A stretch of 64,000 nucleotides of DNA from Promerops cafer (GCA_013398275.1 VZSE01013631.1:111524-175523), one strand, 5' to 3'. Counted from the first letter of the stretch, positions 12,901 to 25,700 are shown. Made by a program: numbers and translations. Notes: generated from the sequence alone by a model not told the origin.

Positions 12901-14692
12901 ACGTGAGCTAGAGTCAAGCAGGGCAAAAGCTCTCAGCTCACCTGTTTTTAGATAAACCCACCCCAGCAACTAGATCTGCACTACATTTACTTTGCCTAAC
13001 CCATGATAAGATATTTTTCAGCCCAGCTTCAAGTTATCCTCATTTTTCCATTTTTTTTTTCAGAGCTTGAAAGTTCTGTTACTGCAACTCTCACTGTCAG
13101 GATAGCTGATACATTTTCACTTTTTTTTCATCCTTTAAAATCTTGGGTTTATCCAGATCAAGTGTATATACTGAATGAATAACATACCTGCCTTGCTAGA
13201 ATAGTGACATTTACACATCAGGTTACAGAATGGCTGGTTTTGATTCAAAAATCCAATATTCAAATTAACATCAGCATAACATTCTAGAAATAAAGATAAA
13301 AAGATCCAGACATCTGTTTACTTTTACAGCAGACTCTCCCATTTTTGTGTATCCTCTTTTTTCCTCACCTATCTTTCCCCCTTTAAGTAAAGTTTCTACA
13401 GCAGAGATCAAGATTTACACCATGTATCAGAGAATAATTAACATGTAGTCAGAATGACAAGTATATATTTATCACCTAAGGTTATTTTCCATTTTATTTT
13501 CAGTAATTTCTCACTGCAGTTGTAGACAAAGCATACATCATTGAGGAGCTAGGAAGAAATAGAATCATACTTTAAGAACACCTGTTAGTGCTTCTAAATA
13601 AAATGCCTTTCTAAAACTGAGTCCAAAGAGATGGAATAGGCTACCATTTCAGCAAGAAGAAAAAAAAATTATGTTTTCAGAGAAAAAGGTTCATCGTATG
13701 AAAACCTTCTCTCTTTCAATAACTGAAATGAACATGTATGACGGGATGAGAGCTTGAAAACTATTAATATAATCCCAAGTAGAATTATCTATAACTTTAA
13801 GTCACTTTTACAAGTTTGCACAACTTGTCTATTTCAAAAAGCATTTTAACAAAAAAAAAAAACAATGAACTAAACATTTTTCATCAAGTACTGTATCTGT
13901 ATTTATTATTCACTAAAACTTAAAAGAAGCTGTAGTACACACAGAAACATACTAAATCATTCCTCACCATATCCTCACCATATCTGAACCTAATTTGACC
14001 TGCTACCAAAACATCTCATGTTTCTACTTTGCACTACCTTCTGTGTCTTCACAGATTACTTATCTCATGGAAAATGACTAGGATAAGTAACTAAGTATAA
14101 ATAAAGCCTGATTATTCCATTCATTGTCTTGGTTACAACCTGTAACTGTAAATAAAGGCCTTTGTCCCAAAAGTGCAATTAAGCACAATGAAGCTATATG
14201 TCACTCCAGACTAAAGGGAAAATTTTTTTTAATCTTCTAATTGAACATAATTTCACTGAAGGCAGAGCCATGTCAGTTTCCAACAGTTGAAAATATGATC
14301 AATATATTTGGGATTTGAAATTACTCTTAAGATCTGTGCTTATAAGATAGAGAATCTGCAGGGCCGATCACTTTTGCTAGTCCTTGAATAACAAAGGGAA
14401 GCCACCATAAAACTTCACAGAGCATAATTTCTCATTGAAATATCAATTTGCAAACTTTATACTCTTAATGCTATTTGTATCAAAGATAGCCTGCTAAAAT
14501 TTAGACTGACTATTGGTCTTACTCATATTACATTAATACCTATAGTCCTCACTACTACATTAATATTATTTCCATCTAATGAGTTGCTGGTTAGTAACAA
14601 AGAGAGTCACTCCAGCTACTGGAGTGACTGCATTGCAGGGAAAGGGAAGCACAACTGATACCATGTAATCTACCTTAACTTCTATAAGAAAT
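9989..14692. other. Non-coding stretch, no gene seen
   Basis: This 4.7-kb interval has only short open frames (11255-11443 plus, 12301-12483 minus) with no resemblance to known proteins. A patch at about 12640-12970 is less AT-rich than its surroundings and could be a decayed repeat, but I could not assign it. Homopolymer T and A runs occur at about 10500 and 13850. Confidence 0.65.
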
Positions 14693-15288
14693 TGGACATG
14701 AGCCAGCAATGCACACTCATAGCCCAGAAATTCAGTTGTGTCCTGGGCTGCATTTCAAAAAGAACGGCCAAAGTTTGAGGGAGGTGATTCTTCCCCTCTT
14801 CTCTGCTCTGTGAGTCTGCATGGTTGCTGTTGCATGCAGGTTTCAGATCCACAAGAAAGACATGGCCCTGGTAGAGAGAGTTCAGAGGAGGGCCACAGAA
14901 AGAGTCAGAGGGCTGGAGTGCCTCTGCTATGACAACAGACTCAGAGTGGGGACTGTTCAGCCTGGAGAAGAGATGTTATTACAGAACTTGAATAACTCGA
15001 GGGCATGTAAGAAAGATGGAGCAAGACTCTTTACGAGGGCCTGCAGTGACAGAACAAGGGCACCAACTTTAAACTAAAAGAGGGGAGATATAAAGAAGAA
15101 ATTCTTTATGAAGGTGGTTGTTGCCCAGTGAAACTGTGCATGCCCCATTCTTGGAAGTTGTCAAGGTCAAGTTGGATGTGGCTTAGAGCAACCTGGTCTA
15201 AGTAGAAAGTTTCCTTGCTTATTGCAAAGATGTTGAACCAGATAATCTTTAAAGGTCCCTCCCAATTAAATCTTATGATTTTATGACT
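14693..15288 (+). mobile_element. CR1 non-LTR retrotransposon 3' end, plus strand
   Basis: CR1 landmarks run in order: 'atgagccagcaatgcacact', 'ttgtgtcctgggctgcattt', 'ggtagagagagttcagagga', 'gactgttcagcctggagaag', and a tail 'ggtccctcccaattaaatct' followed by 'tatgattttatgac'. The plus-strand frame 14820-15077 shows the CR1 RT C-terminal signature ERVQRRATERVRGLECLCYD. The copy is 5'-truncated and frame-broken, so it is inactive. Its tail differs from the 9390-9988 copy, which suggests a different CR1 subfamily. Confidence 0.9.
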
Positions 15289-16253
15289 TCTTCCTGTAAC
15301 TGAATAATCTAAACAATCATGTTTCCTTATTAATAACTTAAAGGCCTTTGTAAAATTCTTGGTTGTTCTTCATATTCCCTTCTGCATTGAACATGCCTCT
15401 CCATATGCAAGTGTTTTTATATATGTGTATTAAAATATATATATAAATAAACATTCCCAGGTGGTGTGCAAACAAACTTTAATTCATCATCATTGACATT
15501 TATATTTATTTTTAGTCACAAAATGTTTCCCTTCTTATAGGTTACTGCATGGCACCACAGCCCACTCAGCACCTCCAGCAAAGTCTCACAACAGCTGTTC
15601 TGCTGTGCCTGAGAGAGCTGGTGTTCCAGACAGGAAAAATTTCTCCCTTTCCAAGTTTTTTCTTCATACCAGAATGTCATTTTTAAGAAATGTAGATAAA
15701 TTAAGCACCTACCACCGCCAGGTGCTTGATTTTTGTCCCAGATATTAATGATTCAATATTTCAAAAAAAACACCTATGTAGACGTAGGAAAATTTAAGTA
15801 CTATTTGGAAGTATTTTCCACACAAGGAAAAGGTTGGGACCCCCTATTCTAAAAATACAGGTTCCAATTTTTCAAGGGTCTTCAAGTAGAATTGACCGAC
15901 AACTTCTGGCTTTTAACACAAATTTTTGTACAAGGGCTACACAGGGTTAAGTCTCAGAGAGAAGAAAAGTACACAGAATCACAAATAAGAATTCACATCT
16001 CCTGTTCCCAGCTGACCTAAAGCACGCAGGTGTGCTCCCCCACAACTGGCTTAATACTCTTCTAAGATTTCTCATTACCTTTTCATAGCAAAATGACAGT
16101 GGATTTCTAGAAGAGTAGGAGACTTATACCTAAGTTTCCAAACTTTTACATTTCATTCAATCACTTACACACAAATGAAAAACAACAGCCCTGTTAAATT
16201 GACAGCAGTGGTTATATAAATGAACTATTTACTGTGGTAAACAGTAATCATGC

Positions 16254-16315
16254 AAAAAAAAAAAAAAAAAAAAAAAATTAAAAACANAAAAAAAAAAAAA
16301 AAAAAAAAAAAAAAA
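16254..16315. repeat. Poly-A run interrupted by a single N
   Basis: An A run at 16254-16277 is followed by TTAAAAACA, one N at 16287, a second A run at 16288-16315 and then TTAAAATCA. The same motif on both sides of the N suggests two unmerged contig ends within one poly-A tract rather than two real tracts. Confidence 0.75.
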
Positions 16316-19300
16316 TTAAAATCAAGTATACGAGGAAGGACTTCCATCAAGCAAATGGAAGAATAGTCTCCCACCTGTCTGTTGTCAGACATTGACATGA
16401 GTAATTCAAATCCCCATGAAAACTCATCCATTTCCATTGTTTGCAAAATAAACAAATAAAAAAAACAAAATTAAAAAATAAAATAAAAACAAACCTGTTT
16501 TAAGTCTTCTATGCAACTAACCAAAACCATGGGAACAAGCACAAAAAGAAAGTACAAAAAAATTAAGGTACACAAATTCTGCCCAAAAATGCAAACTGTA
16601 CTATTATGAAATATTAAGTCAGACTGGATAACTGACAAGTATTTTTTGTAACATTCAGTTCAGTGATTTGGAGTCATCCTACCTTGTTAGGGACAGAAGT
16701 TGTTTTCACTCACCATCTGCTGAGTGGCTGTTCTGCAGCATGCCAGTGATCCCTACCAAATTCAAAAGCTGATGTCTGTACCACAGCACTCTCTCAGATG
16801 CCATTTAACAAAGCATCTTGTAATCCTACTCATTCAATTAGAACAGATGTTGTCGATTTCTCTTTTCCACAACTAATTCTTACAGATAGGGTATATATGA
16901 GTAAATTACATGTACAGAGCTGCTACTGAGGATGTCAAACTTTCATTGATTTCACAGGAGTATAAAGCAGAAGGCAAAGGTTCACCACTGCTCTCCCCAC
17001 AGTGTCCAGCAATGAACAGCAGTGGGAATTCTTACAGCCATCATTTGCACAGGACACAGTTGCAGGCCTTTCCTGGCCCTTCTCCAACTGCAAGTGCCAC
17101 TATGGCTCAGCATTATCAAGGCAGCACCAAATCTTCACACTGCCTTGCAAACTTTTTGTCAGTCTCTAAGTCCACTTTAAAAGCCCACATACACAAAAGT
17201 CAAAATGAAACTGTCTAAGAAGATTTGATGGTTTACTAACAGTATTTTAAATGTTTTTTAATAGAGTATTATGGTACATAATCTTATAGCAGGCATCGCT
17301 TGAGGCTTGCTAAAAGTTTTTGATAAGCTTGTTGTTTCCACAGAAAATGGAGACATATGTTTGACTGCCTTCAGTCCCTTTCCATTTAAACCATATTTAA
17401 AATTGCATCAGCTTTATGTCAAAAAATTGAATGACATAAACATACAGCTTTTTGTATTTAAATTAAATGGTGGGAGTGCCTCACTGAAGAAAACAGTTAA
17501 AAAGATAGACTGTTTTTAACTTTGTAGATCTTTAACAGCAAAATTGAGTGGGAAAAGAGTATATAAAACCTGAACTGTGAAATAGACATAATTAAGTATA
17601 AGGGAAAAAAAAGGAAATATTATCTAAATTCATAATTGACTTAGTTGGAGTGTGCTCAGGTTCTTCCATCTTCACACAAGATTTTTCTTCCAGGAAATCT
17701 TCAGTGTTTATTTATATAGAAGCCAAATCTTCTGGGCAAGGGAGAGCCAGCTCTGCTCCAAGAGAGTGCTATGTAATAATTGATACAGGGCTGTGTTAAA
17801 TATCAATGTTATTTCATCCTCTATTCAGGGCTTTAGCTGTACTTCTGAGCTGCTTGAAAGTTTGAGACTGAAGCAAATCACTTGGATGACATTTGTGAAA
17901 CAAATTCTGATACAAATCCCTCTCTTAATAGACAGGATCCTTCAAGTGCAGAAGGAAAATGTCCAGATATCAACGTTACTCATCTTCTTCCCCCTAGCTT
18001 GAGCTGATCCCCTTAAAAAAAAACCCAGTTAAGTACCAGCAGATCTGAAGTAGGGCCACTGACAGCATCTGCCTGGTCACAAGTACCACAAGAAGCCAAG
18101 AGTACACAGTTCTGGTGCAGATGCCATAGGAAGAACCAAACCTCTAAATAGGACCTCTGTGCAGCTCCAGTGGATCAAAAGGTCTCGATAGCCTGGATAT
18201 TGCTCCATGGAAAGAAAAGACTGACCTAGCAAAAACTAAGTTGGAGGACAATTTTCCATTGCCATAGAGAAATATGAGCCCATGAGGCCTGAATTTACCT
18301 ACAGGTTTTTATAACTCAAAATACATTTTTTCAGGTCTTCAGTGTTTTAACAGCTTTGTTTTAATTAATCAGACTGCATTTCAAGCAAAGTATTTATCTT
18401 AATACAAGACAAGACATATTTATCTCTCCTTTGCATGAGGGTTAAGGATTCACAATACCACATAGAACATAACGCAAGGAAAAACCAGCCTGGACTGTGA
18501 TGTGAAAATAGGTAGGCTATTGGGCAGCAAAATATTTGAAATTCAGTTTTTGCTGTGCCTCTGTCCTAAGAACTTGCAAGTCTGCTGCTTCTCACCTATT
18601 GTGTTCTTATTTGACAGTCTCTCATCTGCTTTACTCCTTAGATTTTTCATGCCTTTGCACCTATTAGTTTATCTGGTCTCTCCATTGTCAGCTAGCCCAT
18701 GTCCTGAATGAGTGGTGGCAAGCCAAAGCTTAGTAGGGACAAAATATACCTCTTTTTCCTCTCCCATCAGCATTTTTCCATTCCTTTTGACAAACCCTCT
18801 ATTGTCACCATTATTTAATTTTGCAGCACAACAAAGCCTCCCACTTTCATTCATATTTTATTCACTAAACTTTTATCAGCATAAAGGATAGCTAAGTTTT
18901 CTTTGTCCAATAGCTTTTAGCACTCACCCACACTCAAGACAATAAAACTTCATCTCACTACTCACAGCACTGCTTTCTGGAAACTCTAATAAACATCTGT
19001 TCAATCTCTCTATTCAAATCACATTCTTCCTTCAAACCTCTACAGTACTTTCCTCCACATTACCATATCAGATCAGGCCTGGTCTTAAAGGTTTACCATC
19101 CTAAATTATCCCTTGGACCTTGCCTCCTGTCACAACAACTTAGTCAGAAACGCCTATTTGTCTCCTTCTCCTGCTACTTTTTCACACTCCCTCCATGCTG
19201 CCCACTCTGCTAAAGAAAAAAAACCTTCACACTCCAATATGCCATCCCCCTCCCCCACACACGCACTCTCATTCAAAATCCTCCTGAGATCTGTTTTTGG

Positions 19301-20983
19301 TGAATCTTAATAAAAGTCACAGTTCTTCAACCCCAGTGATGACCTGAGAGTACCCTGAAGATCTAAAGGGAAAATTTAGGTACAAATAGGCTTTTCTTTC
19401 CATTCTGCCAGAGCTTCTCCTTTTAGCTAGCTTCTCATAAAATCTCTGCTCCATCCTCATGTCCTCTGCAAATGACGCAGTTCTCACCTTTTTTGTGCAC
19501 TCACTACTTTGCCAATATATAAATCACTTCAGAAGAAGTACTTCTGAAATGCCGATTATCCTGTCTCAAAACTGATTTGTGATTTAGCTGAATTGTTACA
19601 AAGCTCACTTCCATAACTGGTACTGAAGTTCTCAAAACCAGAGAATTTCCCACTTCTGTTGAGATTACAGAGGTACAACATGCATTTCAAGTCCATCATG
19701 TCTAATTTTTTCCCTCCTTTTTCTACATTGTATAGTGATGAACTTTTTTTTAAGAGCCAAACAGCTATTACATAGTCAATGGGAAATAAGAGATAAATTG
19801 AATTAAATTCCCGACTGTAGAGGTAGATTCTTTTTAAAACTCAGACCAATTAATGTTCCTGAAAGATTGAGAAACAAGCAAGTGTTACTTCAATAAAAGG
19901 TAGAGAGTGGCTTTACATAAAGTAATTACATGTTTAATTTTACTGAAAAAAAATACATCAGTAGACAATCAGGTGATCAGTGAGAAGATACAGTCTTGGA
20001 CTACAATATATAGACTATAATGGTTTTTTTCAGTCTTCCAATATGAAAGCTGCTTATGTGTACTAAGACTAAAGTGAAAGATGTCCTTTCTCATTTGCAT
20101 TGTAAATGCCCACATCTACTCCCACAGCCAACACCAAGAGCAAACCTGTAGAGCAATTCAGAATAGATTTCCTTGCTGCAGCAAATTCAGTGCCTGCTGT
20201 CACTGCAGCAGACTTTTCTGAAGTGCTACTCAACTGACAACTTTGAACGAATTTTGAAATAATCCTATTATATATTACAATTAAAATCCTGTCATTTAGT
20301 CCATTGTTTTTGCAAATCTATGAATTCTTTATTAATTTCCTAATTAATAGTTGGAAGCCACTTTCCTGTTTAATCTCAGGAGGAATAAGTAGTGTGAATT
20401 ACCTCAGTCCTCCCACAAGTTCTCTAGAGAGGTACAGAGGGCTCCATGAAAGTGTGCTCCTTCTCCTTCCTGGAAGGATAGCTCCTTGAAATGTCGTACA
20501 AACCAAAGAGTATGTTCCAAAAAGAGGATTTCATTATGTCTTTAATCACATTCTGATTCAGAAAAGTTTTCTATTTCTCTTCCTGACTAAAAATAAATGC
20601 TATTGCTTTACTACTCCAGGCTTTTGGCTCAGAAGAGCTGCTGAGACCTTATTTAAGGAGTTGTTCTCATGTATCACAAAGATTTTGCTATGAAACCAAC
20701 TGTAATGACATGACTGAACGTCAACAGCATTGCACATCACATTTTCTTACAGATAGAGTTTCTGAATGTTTTCCTTCCCTTGTAAGACTGTAATTTGAAC
20801 AGTCTCACAACGCACCTAAAAATTGTTTCTACTCAGAAATCACTGGTATTTCAAATCAGCAGCTAAGTTGATGCTGTGAGCAGAGTCCATACAAAAGAAA
20901 CTTTTCTGCATAAGTTTTCTGCAGCCATTGGACCACTTTTAAAGATGTCTTCATCAAGACCACATAGATTCAATACACACATC

Positions 20984-21011
20984 TAACCTTGTTTTCACAG
21001 AAACAAGGTTA
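20984..21011. repeat. Short perfect inverted repeat (hairpin)
   Basis: Two 11-bp arms (TAACCTTGTTT and AAACAAGGTTA) are separated by a 6-base spacer, TCACAG. The arms pair perfectly. No flanking terminal repeat or gene gives it a role. Confidence 0.75.
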
Positions 21012-21142
21012 CACACAAGTAACACAGTATCACAAGTACAGAGCTATTCTAGATCAAAACTTACAAAAGATGGGATTTGCCTTAATTTATACCTATATAT
21101 TCCATTTCTCTCTGGACAGGATCTGAGTGAGTGGCCTGAAGT

Positions 21143-21370
21143 TGTGTCAATGGAGGTTTAAGTTGGATATTTGAAGCAGGTTCTTCACCCAGAGGCTGGT
21201 TGGGCAGGGGAACCGGCTCCCCAGGGCAGCGGTCACAGCACCAGCCTGACAGAGCTCCAGAAGCATTTGGACAGTGCTCTCAGGCACATGGTGTGACCCT
21301 TGCAGAAGGTTCTCTGCAGGGCCAGGAGCTGGGCTCAATGATCCTTGTGCATCCTCTCCAACACAACTTA
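21143..21370 (+). mobile_element. CR1 3' tail, divergent subfamily, plus strand
   Basis: The segment begins near 'gtttaagttggatatttgaa' and includes 'cttcacccagaggctggttg', 'gaaccggctccccagggcag', and a tail 'ctcaatgatccttgtgcatc' followed by 'ctctccaacacaactta'. This order (heel of ORF2, then the 'gatccttgtgg' tail) fits the CR1 subfamilies whose 3' end reads GATCCTTGTGGGTCCCTTCCAACTCA, known from avian genomes. Only the last 230 bp are present. The frames 21147-21548 (minus) and 21200-21472 (plus) arise from it and from the adjoining LTR. Confidence 0.82.
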
Positions 21371-21524
21371 CCCTGCAACTCAGACACATCCAAACACTTG
21401 AGTAAGACCTACTATTTCTTATGGAGATATGCAAAACATATTTTCCTAGCTGGTCGTTCATCATCAAACTGAATGTCTGCCATGCATAAGCTGCCCACCT
21501 GTCACAGTTTAACCCCACTGGCCA

Positions 21525-22097
21525 CCAAGCCCCACAAAGCTGGCTCACTCACTCCCCCACCTGCAGGATCAGAGACAGAATCCAGAGGGTAAAATGTAAA
21601 ATTTTCATGGGTTGAGATAAAGAAAGTTTAATAGGGAAAGGAAAAAACCCACACAAGGAAAACAAGCAAAGCAAAACAAGGAATTAATTCACTGCTTCCC
21701 ATGGGCAGGCAGGAGTTCAGCCATCCCCAGGACAGTAGGGCCCCATCTCAGGTAGCTGTGACTTGGGAAGACCAGTGACATCCCTACAAACATCCCCCCA
21801 CTGCTCCTTCTTCTCCCCACTTTATACACTGAGCATGATTCCCTGTGGTCTGGAATATCCCTTTTGTCAATTCATGTCACCTGTCCTGGCTGTGTCTGCC
21901 CCCAGCCTCCCACACATCCCCAGCTCGTAGTATGTCATTATGAAAAGCAGAAAAGATCTTGGCTCTGTGTAAGTCCTGCTCAGCAATTACAAAAATCTCT
22001 CTATATAATCTATATATATCTCTATCTGAAAAATCATATATGTATGTAGAGATCTATAATCTCTACATACAGCATATATCCATGTACTAGCTACTGT
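21525..22097. repeat. Left copy of a duplicated LTR segment ending at an N
   Basis: These 573 bases match 22099-22670 with about five differences seen by eye (for example gctggctc against gctgctc, and accagtgac against accaatgac). The copy stops exactly at the N at 22098, which points to overlapping contig ends. Confidence 0.9.
22041..22071. repeat. 13-bp palindrome within LTR copy 2 (left copy)
   Basis: The arms TGTATGTAGAGAT (22041-22053) and ATCTCTACATACA (22059-22071) are perfect inverted repeats around the loop CTATA. They sit in an AT-rich block that is absent from the other two LTRs of this family in the window. Confidence 0.85.
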
Positions 22098-22098
22098 N

Positions 22099-22670
22099 CC
22101 AAGCCCCACAAAGCTGCTCACTCACTCCCCCACCTGCAGGATCAGAGACAGAATCCAGAGGGTAAAATGTAAAATATTCATGGGTTGAGATAAAGAAAGT
22201 TTAATAGGGAAAGGAAAAAACCCACACAAGGAAAACAAGCAAAGCAAAACAAGGAATTAATTCACTGCTTCCTATGGGCAGGCAGGAGTTCAGCCATCCC
22301 CAGGACAGTAGGGCCCCATCTCAGGTAGCTGTGACTTGGGAAGACCAATGACATCCCTACAAACATCCCCCCACTGCTCCTTCTTCTCCCCACTTTATAC
22401 ACTGAGCATGATTCCCTGTGGTCTGGAGTATCCCTTTTGTCAATTCATGTCACCTGTCCTGGCTGTGTCTGCCCCCAGCCTCCCACACATCCCCAGCTCG
22501 TAGTATGTCATTATGAAAAGCAGAAAAGATCTTGGCTCTGTGTAAGTCCTGCTCAGCAATTACAAAAATCTCTCTATATAATCTATATATATCTCTATCT
22601 GAAAAATCATATATGTATGTAGAGATCTATAATCTCTACATACAGCATATATCCATGTACTAGCTACTGT
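22099..22670. repeat. Right copy of a duplicated LTR segment starting after an N
   Basis: These 572 bases are nearly identical to 21525-22097 and begin at the base after the N. This copy continues into the true 3' end of the LTR and its CCACC duplication, so it is probably the one to keep. Confidence 0.9.
22614..22644. repeat. 13-bp palindrome within LTR copy 2 (right copy)
   Basis: This is the same 13-bp arms and CTATA loop as at 22041-22071, repeated because the surrounding LTR segment is duplicated. Confidence 0.85.
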
Positions 22671-22706
22671 GAAGAAAATTATCTCAGCTGAAACCAGCAT
22701 ACCACC

Positions 22707-25700
22707 TCAGAACCCCCTCAGTAGTGTCATGAGGCTACCAGATGTTTGCAAGAAAGAAACGCCAGTGAAACAATTAGAACAATTTATTTACCTGTTGACC
22801 CTCTTCCTCATAAGGTCTGAGACATCTCTGGAAATCATGGGAAATGGCCATAATCCTAATGAGATTTTCTAGTAGATAAATTATCTGCAGAGGGAGACAG
22901 TTACCACTCAACAACTAAATAAATAAGAGAGCAACAATTCACTTACAGAAATGGACATTCCTTCTCACATTAATTTACAGTGAACAGGCATTTATTATGC
23001 TCAACTTTTTTTAAAAAAGAAATGCAAGCAGCTGGTTGCTATTTATTTTAAGTACCCAGCATGAAGTTTTCCATGAAGTGACTGTCTCCTAACAAGACAT
23101 GAAAGCAGCAGGTGTCGAGACCTGATCTTCTTCCTCCTCCCAGCATGCAGTAATGTTAAATGAAAAAACATTGTAATTTTGAGCTTACAACATTAGAACA
23201 ACAAATCTGTTACTGTGCTGAAAGCCAGACAACTTAAACAAGAGAGCCTTTACAGCTCTTCAGGTACTTTCAGTTCAATGCTTTTTGAGAAGAGAGCAAG
23301 AAAGGCAGAGCTACAGCCCTTTTTCCATTGGAGCTTATGGCTTTATGCAGCATGGCAGGTTTGGACAGAGAAGGGAGGGAAAATTGGTAGAACATAGACC
23401 ATCAGTATCTTTTAGGGCAGGGCTGGGATTTGTGATCTTTTTTGTGGGCTAGGAGACTAGTGCATGGTGCCTGAAGCACCCCCAGGAGAGGGGCTGAGTG
23501 CCCGTGGTTCTGCTGGGGGCAGCTAAGAGCATATCCATGAACTGTGAATGAACAACTCTCCAGCAAAGGAAATTTGAACTTGAGACAAGTTCATTAATAG
23601 AGATTGATCAGCCTTCAAAAGAAGCTGACACCTGAAATATTCCAATTTATTAATAACAACAATCATATTTTGGGTTTTCTTCTCTACAATGCTTTAGGCC
23701 ATTAGCAATGGACACAGGAGGACAGCACTGACATGCCATGGCAACATTGCTGATGTTACAGACCACATGTTTGTACAAAGGCATTGTATACCATCACTCC
23801 TGGCAACAGATCAGCAAAATCTACATCACATGCCTACAGTCACATCCTGTAACCACTGGAACATGAAAAAACACAAAAAACCCAAGAAGCTGTCAGACAA
23901 CTACTGCCACAGCTCACATCACACAAACAAATGCTGCCTGATGTCACAGCAGATCTCTTGTAAAAGTTGGATTATCCCTACAGTGTAAACTCAAACAGCT
24001 TTGATCTGTTAGAGCAACGTATTGGGCTGAAATTCAAAAGGAAAAGGCATCTTCTCTTTGGCTTTGTTACAATGCAGAGTTATAACCAAGACTTCATAAA
24101 GCTTTATATTGGCCTTTTACCATTTCATTTAGAGCACCTGGCCTCAGCATTACCAATTTAGCTTCCCTTTTTGTGCCTCACTTTGAAAAGGTTTGCAGAG
24201 TACTAATGATACAGCTTTTCCTACCACGGAGCTTCTGTTGTCAGCTACAATTTCACAGCTATTCCCCTGCTAGCACTTCATGTTGCAGGAGTTTTGTAGT
24301 GTGCAAGACTTGCTTCCTAGCTGTTTTAAAGCCACAGGAGGTTCATATCCTATGCAGTAGAAAAATTATGAACTGCAGAATCAGAGACCTGGCAGAACAT
24401 ATCCTGACTTCATGGGTAAGTGTCTCTAGCATGATAGCATAAGGTGGTAGCAAGATAGCACTGATTTCCTCCACTGAGTTTCTTTCTGTGTCTTTGTCCA
24501 TCTCCTGTTCCTGTTCTGTATCCTGTATCTGGTCTCTTACTCTTTTTCACGGCACTTTTTACTTTCAACCACATAGCATATTCTAACAAATTTTTAAAAG
24601 CCTTTATTTTCACAGGTCAGTCCTTTCTACAGAAATTAGAAAGAGCAATATAATTACTTATACACTGATTATAGCATAAGTCAGCCTGACCTTCACATCA
24701 GATGCTTCTCAGTATCCTTATTAATTACCATTTATTCATGGTCATAGCTATGAAGCTTCAAGTAATTAATATTTTATGTTTTGCTGTTCCACTCCTGTAA
24801 GTTAGTCTTCCTTTCTGCTTTTCAAATCTGTGACATCTCTACAGGAAAATTTCAGGTTCAGAAGAAACTATTTTTCTTTCTTTCCTCTGCAGTAATCCCT
24901 TCCCATCCCTCACATTATCTTTACTCTCTGCCTAAAAGCTGCATATTTGGTAGGTTTTCAGACGCAAAAGGCACATTTTTTAGGAACACAAAAGAACTTT
25001 TATAGAAACCTCAATCTTATTTTTTGTTTCTTGCCAATGTCATTACAAGGTTTCAAGCACATGGGGACAAGAATCCAGGCATGTGCTAGCACACAGCAAC
25101 GTCCAAGTACTACTAATCCAAGAGGTTCATATCTTACTGTTGCAAGTTCCAGTGCTGATACTAACAGCAGACATGTTCAAAAGGTTCTACCTAGAGCAGG
25201 TTCATGTATTTATTTGTATTTTAAATATTCTATAATTTAAAGATGCAGTTTGTTATGGCAGAAACTATGTCCCAGCTCTCAGCAACATTTTGCTTACAGT
25301 TTACAGAGAAACTGTGAAAAAAGTTTCAGTTAGGAGAACAGCGAGTCATAAAATTCAAGTAAAAATTCTTTATAAAACAAAAGCCATACTGTTCTTTATA
25401 TTGGTTATGAAACAATGAATACATTTTAGTAAATTACTAAATCAAACAAATATTGAAGAAAAAGCATCTACTTGTAGGCAAAATAATTCTCAAACTAAGT
25501 TTGATTTAAGAAAATTAAGAGGGACAGTGTACATTGCTGAGCATGACTCCCCCGAACTATTCAACCTATAATAAATACAGGAGCAACATGACTGATTTAT
25601 AACATGAATCAAGAACTCAAGTAAAGGATAAGGAACAGATAGAAGATTACAGTAGCTGAAGTCATAGAAGTCCTGAGGGCTCTAAGATATGATAAAATTT

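Larger units (their letters stand above)
15289..21142. other. Non-coding stretch with a poly-A assembly join
   Basis: No gene is supported in this 5.9-kb interval. The frame 16225-16455 (minus) is an artefact of poly-A. The 102-codon frame 16910-17218 has no recognisable domain. The part from about 18930 to 19310 is poor in G on the plus strand (C, T and A rich), which gives Ser/Pro-rich frames. A small perfect hairpin lies at 20984-21011. Confidence 0.65.
21500..22701 (+). mobile_element. LTR of an avian endogenous retrovirus, copy 2, with a duplicated interior
   Basis: The LTR starts TGTCACAGTTTAACCCC and ends near 'gctgaaaccagcata'. It is flanked by the 5-bp direct repeat CCACC at 21495-21499 and 22702-22706, which marks the insertion and is the length typical of ERVL-type integration. 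It is homologous to the LTRs at 2768 and 40209. As written it is about 1200 bp because most of it appears twice (21525-22097 and 22099-22670) around one N. With one copy removed it is about 628 bp, close to copy 1. Its 3' third differs from copies 1 and 3: an AT-rich stretch with a 13-bp palindrome replaces the usual sequence. No retroviral coding sequence is visible. The 61-codon frame seen twice (21864-22049 and 22437-22622) is LTR sequence, not a gene. Confidence 0.85.

Noticed and set aside
12640..12970. Less AT-rich patch considered as an LTR or exon
   Set aside because: No TG...CA ends, no direct repeats and no open frame of note were found.
16225..16455. Phe-rich minus-strand frame resembling a membrane segment
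   Set aside because: It is the antisense reading of two poly-A runs with an N between them.
21864..22622. The same 61-codon frame occurring twice, like a small gene family
   Set aside because: Both copies are LTR sequence duplicated at the N join.
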